Source: an uncultured Mycoplasma sp.
GTDB lineage: Bacteria > Bacillota_I > Bacilli_A > RF39 > UBA660
DNA: 7,054 nt
Direction of reading: 5' to 3'
Assembly (NCBI GenBank): GCA_947388575.1
Contig: CANDSI010000055.1
Coordinates: 1-7,054 of the forward strand
The notes under the pieces are model-generated. The model searched no databases. It saw only the letters and a list, made by a program, of their open reading frames with translations, and was not told the origin of the DNA. Of the stretch, positions 4,832 to 7,054 are shown in pieces; the first letter of the stretch is position 1, and each line of letters begins with the position of its first letter. A program made the position numbers and the translations under genes.

Positions 4832-5545
4832 ATGCTTGAACTTTGTAATATTTCTAAAAAATATAAAGAGAAAATTGCTTTAAATGATGTTTCTTTAAAA
4901 CTAGATAATGGAATTTATGGGCTTCTTGGTCCAAATGGTGCAGGAAAATCAACATTAATGAATATAATAACTGGAAATCTTGAACCTACAGAGGGGACTA
5001 TAAAATGGGAAGGAACGGAAGTCAAAGAACTAGGAAGTAATTATAGGAGTTTGCTAGGGTATGCTCCACAACAACAGGGAATGTATGAAACTTTTTCAGG
5101 AAGAAGATTTCTTTCATATATGGCAACTTTAAAAGGAATTTCCAAAAGTAGTATGGAAGATGAAATAAATAGAGTTCTACTATATGTGAACATGTTAGAA
5201 AAATCAAATCAAAAAATTGGTACATATTCAGGTGGAATGAAACAAAGAATTTTAATAGCACAAGCAATTATTGGAAATCCTAAATTGGTTATATTAGATG
5301 AGCCTACAGCAGGACTTGATCCAAAAGAAAGAGTAAGAATAAGAGAAAGAATAGCAGAACTTTCAAAAGATAAAATTATTCTAGTATCAACTCATGTTGT
5401 TTCAGATATTGAATCTATTGCTAAAAAAATAATATTAATTAAAACTGGAAAAATAATTGATTATGCAAATGTAAATGGACTTTGTGATAAATATAATGCT
5501 ACTAATTTAGAAGATGTATATATGAAAATATTTGGGGAGGAATAA
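4832..5545 (+). CDS. ABC transporter ATPase, ABC-2 / bacteriocin-resistance type
   Basis: This 237-residue cytoplasmic ATPase powers the permease encoded three bases downstream. All motifs are present: Walker A GPNGAGKST (33-41), Q-loop in YAPQQQG (Q80), signature YSGGMKQR (132-139, with Y instead of the usual L), Walker B KLVILDEP (D156, E157), D-loop AGLDP (160-164) and H-loop H188. The length suits the single-domain ATPases of ABC-2 exporters such as the BcrA, NatA and LanF group. Its position behind a two-component system suggests antimicrobial-peptide removal, but the substrate cannot be read from the sequence. The ATG follows a very strong AAGGGGGGAA (4818-4827), and only 15 bases separate it from the propeller gene, so they are co-transcribed. 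Confidence 0.93.
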   Translation: MLELCNISKKYKEKIALNDVSLKLDNGIYGLLGPNGAGKSTLMNIITGNLEPTEGTIKWEGTEVKELGSNYRSLLGYAPQQQGMYETFSGRRFLSYMATLKGISKSSMEDEINRVLLYVNMLEKSNQKIGTYSGGMKQRILIAQAIIGNPKLVILDEPTAGLDPKERVRIRERIAELSKDKIILVSTHVVSDIESIAKKIILIKTGKIIDYANVNGLCDKYNATNLEDVYMKIFGEE

Positions 5546-5548
5546 TTT

Positions 5549-7054
5549 ATGTTTAGGCTTATCTATTTTGAACTAAAAAAAATATGGTGCAAGCGAAGTT
5601 TTATTTTTAGTATTTGTTTATTGCTTATGATAAATATATTTTTCCTTTGGTATACAAATATTGAAAATGAGGATAGAATAGCTCTTTCATCCTATAAACA
5701 ATTTGGAGAAGAGATAGCAAATATGGATGAATCTCAAAAAGGTGAATACATCGAAAAATTAAAAAGGGATATTGATGGTGTTTCTTTTGTTATGAATATT
5801 ATTTCAATGCAAAATACTGAAATGGGAGCAGAATTTGCAAAGCAAGAAATGCAAGAACAACCAAAACTTTTTGAAACTTATTATGATTTATATAAGTCAG
5901 GAAACTATCTACATTTTACAAATTCGTTTGAAAAAGAACAAAAATTTATAGATGAAGTATATGATGAATATACAAAAGTTTCAAACTACGATTTATATTT
6001 AAAAGAAATAAGAGAAAAAGAAAATGCACTTGATGGAATTTCTGTATTTAAAAATCAAAATGGAGATGAAAACGATTTTTCTTCTCGTAATATAAAAAAG
6101 AGTACATCAGACTATGAAAAACTTGATAATAATGGGATATGCTATATTTCTTCTAAAATGATTACATCTACAATGGAAAATATATGGACTGATATTTTTG
6201 TAATATTACTAGCATTTTTATTTATAGGAAGTTTAATAACCGAAGAAAAGGAAAAGGGACTTTTTTATATAACTCGTAGTACTAAATATGGAATAAGCCA
6301 TAGTATCATTGCTAAACTGATTGCACTTTTTATTAGCTGTATCTCGTTTGAAGTTATATTCTTCTTATCAAATTATATTTTCTTTGGAATATCTACAGGT
6401 TTTAGTGATATTAGTATAAAACTTCAATCAATTAGCCCTTATATTGGAAGTAATTTATCTATTAACATTTTGGGATATATACTTATTTCTATTATAACAA
6501 AAAGCTTTATCCTTTTTGGACTTTGTACCGCCATTACAGCATTTTGCATACTTTCCGATAGTATATTATTGCCATATCTATATGGAATAATATCATTAGT
6601 AGTAAGTTGGATTTTATATACAATTATTCCAAATGTTTCTAAATTTGAAATATTAAAACACTTGAACTTATTTGGATTATTTAGAACAGAGAGTCTGTAT
6701 GGTACATATTTGAATTTAAACTTTTTTGGCTATCCAATTTCTCGTATTGTTTTGTCATGGATTATGATAGTTGCATTAATGCTCATAGGAATGGTTTTAT
6801 GTTATAGATTTTTCTTAAAAGGAAAGAACTTACAATTAAAGCAAAAAAAATCACGAATGATAGGTTTAAAATTTAAACCACACTCAAATCTATTTAGACA
6901 CGAAATGTATAAAACCCTTATTACCAATCATGGATTTATTATTATTTTGCTATTTAGTATATTAATTGGTTTTAATGAATTAAATCATTCATATCATCCA
7001 TCCGTTCAAGAGCAGTATTATCAAAACATTATGCTAAAATTAGAAGGAGAACAA
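5549..7054 (+). CDS. Large ABC-2 permease, 3' end beyond the window (partial)
   Basis: The frame is open for 502 codons up to the window edge, so the gene is truncated only by the window. GGGGAGG (5534-5540) lies eight bases before the ATG, and the gap to the ATPase stop is three bases. Membrane segments lie at about 15-34, 214-231, 253-275, 300-328, 335-356 and 405-425. Segments 1 and 2 are separated by about 175 hydrophilic residues, presumably outside the cell and forming a large outer domain. After segment 2 comes TEEKEKGLFYITRSTKYG, the cytoplasmic element typical of ABC-2 permeases. From residue 445 a second copy of the N-terminal pattern begins: FRHEMYKTLITNHGFIII resembles FELKKIWCKRSFIFSI. 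The full protein is therefore probably a tandem fusion of two permease halves. It would form the membrane part of the exporter; its substrate is unknown. Confidence 0.88.
   Translation, partial: MFRLIYFELKKIWCKRSFIFSICLLLMINIFFLWYTNIENEDRIALSSYKQFGEEIANMDESQKGEYIEKLKRDIDGVSFVMNIISMQNTEMGAEFAKQEMQEQPKLFETYYDLYKSGNYLHFTNSFEKEQKFIDEVYDEYTKVSNYDLYLKEIREKENALDGISVFKNQNGDENDFSSRNIKKSTSDYEKLDNNGICYISSKMITSTMENIWTDIFVILLAFLFIGSLITEEKEKGLFYITRSTKYGISHSIIAKLIALFISCISFEVIFFLSNYIFFGISTGFSDISIKLQSISPYIGSNLSINILGYILISIITKSFILFGLCTAITAFCILSDSILLPYLYGIISLVVSWILYTIIPNVSKFEILKHLNLFGLFRTESLYGTYLNLNFFGYPISRIVLSWIMIVALMLIGMVLCYRFFLKGKNLQLKQKKSRMIGLKFKPHSNLFRHEMYKTLITNHGFIIILLFSILIGFNELNHSYHPSVQEQYYQNIMLKLEGEQ

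Noticed and set aside
5022..5267. 81-codon minus-strand frame inside the ATPase gene
   Set aside because: Antisense to a complete ATPase with all its motifs; the Phe/Leu-rich product is an artefact of composition.

Overview
The window is strongly AT-rich. It uses mostly AGA for arginine and TTA for leucine, has strong purine-rich ribosome binding sites, and carries gene families typical of Gram-positive anaerobes (SdpR/SdpI, a bacteriocin-type two-component system, a large ABC-2 permease). This points to a low-GC Bacillota chromosome, most likely a member of the Clostridia. The genus cannot be fixed from the sequence alone. All genes lie on the + strand.

Layout: (1) 1-77 is the very end of a PP-loop protein of the LarE family. 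(2) 78-391 is a regulatory intergenic region. It holds a near-consensus promoter flanked by two copies of one dyad operator, plus two further inverted repeats. (3) 392-1208 is an SdpR-like ArsR-family repressor overlapping an SdpI-like membrane protein, a compact autoregulated bacteriocin-immunity-type pair. (4) 1209-1306 is a short gap with an 11-bp-period direct repeat resembling an OmpR-family response-regulator box. (5) 1307-3261 is a response regulator and histidine kinase with overlapping ends. (6) 3262-3448 is a structured leader with three hairpins and two consensus Shine-Dalgarno sequences. (7) 3449-4816 is a membrane-anchored extracytoplasmic beta-propeller-like protein with a Cys/His cluster. 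(8) 4832-5545 is an ABC ATPase. (9) 5549-7054 is a large ABC-2 permease that stays open to the window edge.

How it may work: the kinase has an acidic loop of about 80 residues outside the membrane, between two membrane segments. It probably senses an envelope stress or a cationic peptide and phosphorylates the regulator, which would drive its own operon and the downstream transporter. The ATPase and permease would remove or export the peptide. The propeller protein, encoded between the sensor pair and the transporter, is the least understood part and could be an accessory receptor or binding protein. The SdpR/SdpI pair next door suggests that this stretch collects defences against antimicrobial peptides. 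No toxin or bacteriocin precursor gene is visible. The most unusual parts are the twin operators around the sdpR promoter, the structured leader before the propeller gene, and the propeller protein with its C-x4-C-x-H-x4-C cluster.
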